Of a stretch of 64,000 nt of DNA, positions 63,081-64,000 are shown piece after piece. Both the position numbers and the translations under genes were made by a program. Source of the stretch: Pachypanchax playfairii (taxonomy: Eukaryota; Chordata; Actinopteri; Cyprinodontiformes; Aplocheilidae). Location of the stretch: assembly GCA_006937955.1 (NCBI GenBank), contig SSNP01000017.1, forward strand, positions 1,116,537-1,180,536, given 5' to 3'. The notes under the pieces are model-generated. The model was not told the origin of the DNA and searched no databases. It worked only from the letters and a program-made list of their open reading frames with translations. Positions within the stretch are counted from its first letter, which is position 1; each line of letters starts with the position of its first letter.

Positions 63081-64000
63081 ACTCTTTTAAAACACCAGTC
63101 AGCCTGCTGCATTCAGGAAACCCAGAGAACCGAGATCAGCTCAGACATTACAATCAGCCTCTTCCTGATATTTCCCTTTATTGTCATTATCACATCAAAC
63201 TTCAACATGGAATCTACCTAAGATTTACTGCTAATTAACAAATGAACAATCTAACACAATAAACTGCATTGGTGACCCTGATAATAATAGTCCCATGCTA
63301 CACAGTGAACATTAGTGAGCTAAATTTAGCATTTAGCCCAAAGCTGCTTGGTGGCTTTTCCCAAGCAAACCCTCAAGATTAAATGACCTCATTTATCATT
63401 TTGTAAGTCAAATAACATGTGCCTTCTCTTTTCTGACCACAGTATCATTTAATTAACAAAAAAACAATTGAGATTTATTACCAACAAGATCCACATGAAT
63501 AAATCTTCTGTAACAACTAGATGCAATAATGGAAAATTCATCCAGCTCTAATTGATATAGAGGACAGTGTCCTAAAATCCCTCAGGTCTGTAATTCTTAT
63601 GTGTGTGTTACAACCTAAGAAATGACTCCTATTTGCTAAGTCCATGCAAATAATGGACTGCAACGGCTTTAATTTGACACACTTCATAGAAAAGCCAGTG
63701 CAAAGCAGGTTTAGGCAGAATGTCTGTCAAACACACACATTGAAAGCTTTACTAATCCTGTTTCTGTGTTCGAATAAAGCACATTGAAATGTCAATACAT
63801 CCAGAGAGGCTGTGGGCCAGCAAATTCACATCAAGTAGGAATTTATCAACTGTCAACTTTTTTGAGTTGTAGTCGAGGTGGCGGGACACGCCAACCAGTC
63901 AACTGCGGGTTTTAACACAAAATATATAACAAGTGTATAACAAGAAAAGTAGGTAAAACACTACTAGGATCCAACCAGACTCTTTTATCCCATGATAAAG

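Overview
The window looks like nuclear DNA of a bony fish (teleost, probably a percomorph). Genes are interrupted by GT-AG introns. Intergenic DNA is AT-rich, with long (CA)n, (GATA)n and (AAT)n microsatellites and several interspersed repeats typical of teleosts. The reconstructed proteins are closest to vertebrate families. No prokaryotic operon, CRISPR array or intact autonomous transposon is visible.

Five protein-coding genes can be rebuilt exon by exon with consistent reading frames. (1) tmprss5 (+, 8,693-13,931): membrane-anchored serine protease, 13 coding exons, 460 aa. (2) pih1d2 (+, 14,410-18,365): PIH1-domain protein of the dynein/R2TP assembly class, 5 exons, 316 aa, with an RFX-type X-box 203 bp upstream of its ATG. 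(3) dixdc1 (-, 19,204-25,145): coiled-coil/DIX-domain Wnt regulator. Thirteen exons covering the C-terminal 421 aa are seen; the calponin-homology part is not found. (4) nkapd1 (+, 36,446-39,438): lysine-rich NKAP-domain-like protein, 268 aa, with a compact CCAAT/ETS promoter. (5) lrfn1 (-, 44,891-49,000): synaptic adhesion protein SALM2, two coding exons, 758 aa, ending in the PDZ ligand ESTV.

Two further exon-like segments lie on the minus strand between dixdc1 and nkapd1. One, at 32,884-33,161, is a lysine-rich first exon under a CpG-rich, CRE-containing promoter. The other, at 35,736-35,904, is head-to-head with nkapd1 and directly abuts a hAT-like element. I cannot name either.

Layout: 1-8,640 intergenic with a dispersed repeat, a fold-back element and two CTCF-like sites; 8,640-18,400 tmprss5 and pih1d2; 19,200-25,200 dixdc1, tail-to-tail with pih1d2; 25,200-36,000 repeat-rich; 36,000-39,880 nkapd1; 40,000-44,250 mostly empty; 44,250-49,030 lrfn1; 49,030-64,000 gene-free upstream DNA with satellite-like units, a perfect X-box and possible conserved non-coding DNA. 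The first four genes have human counterparts on 11q23 and lrfn1 on 19q13, so the block mixes two human regions, as expected from ancestral linkage or the teleost genome duplication. The genes do not form one pathway; they are a conserved neighbourhood.
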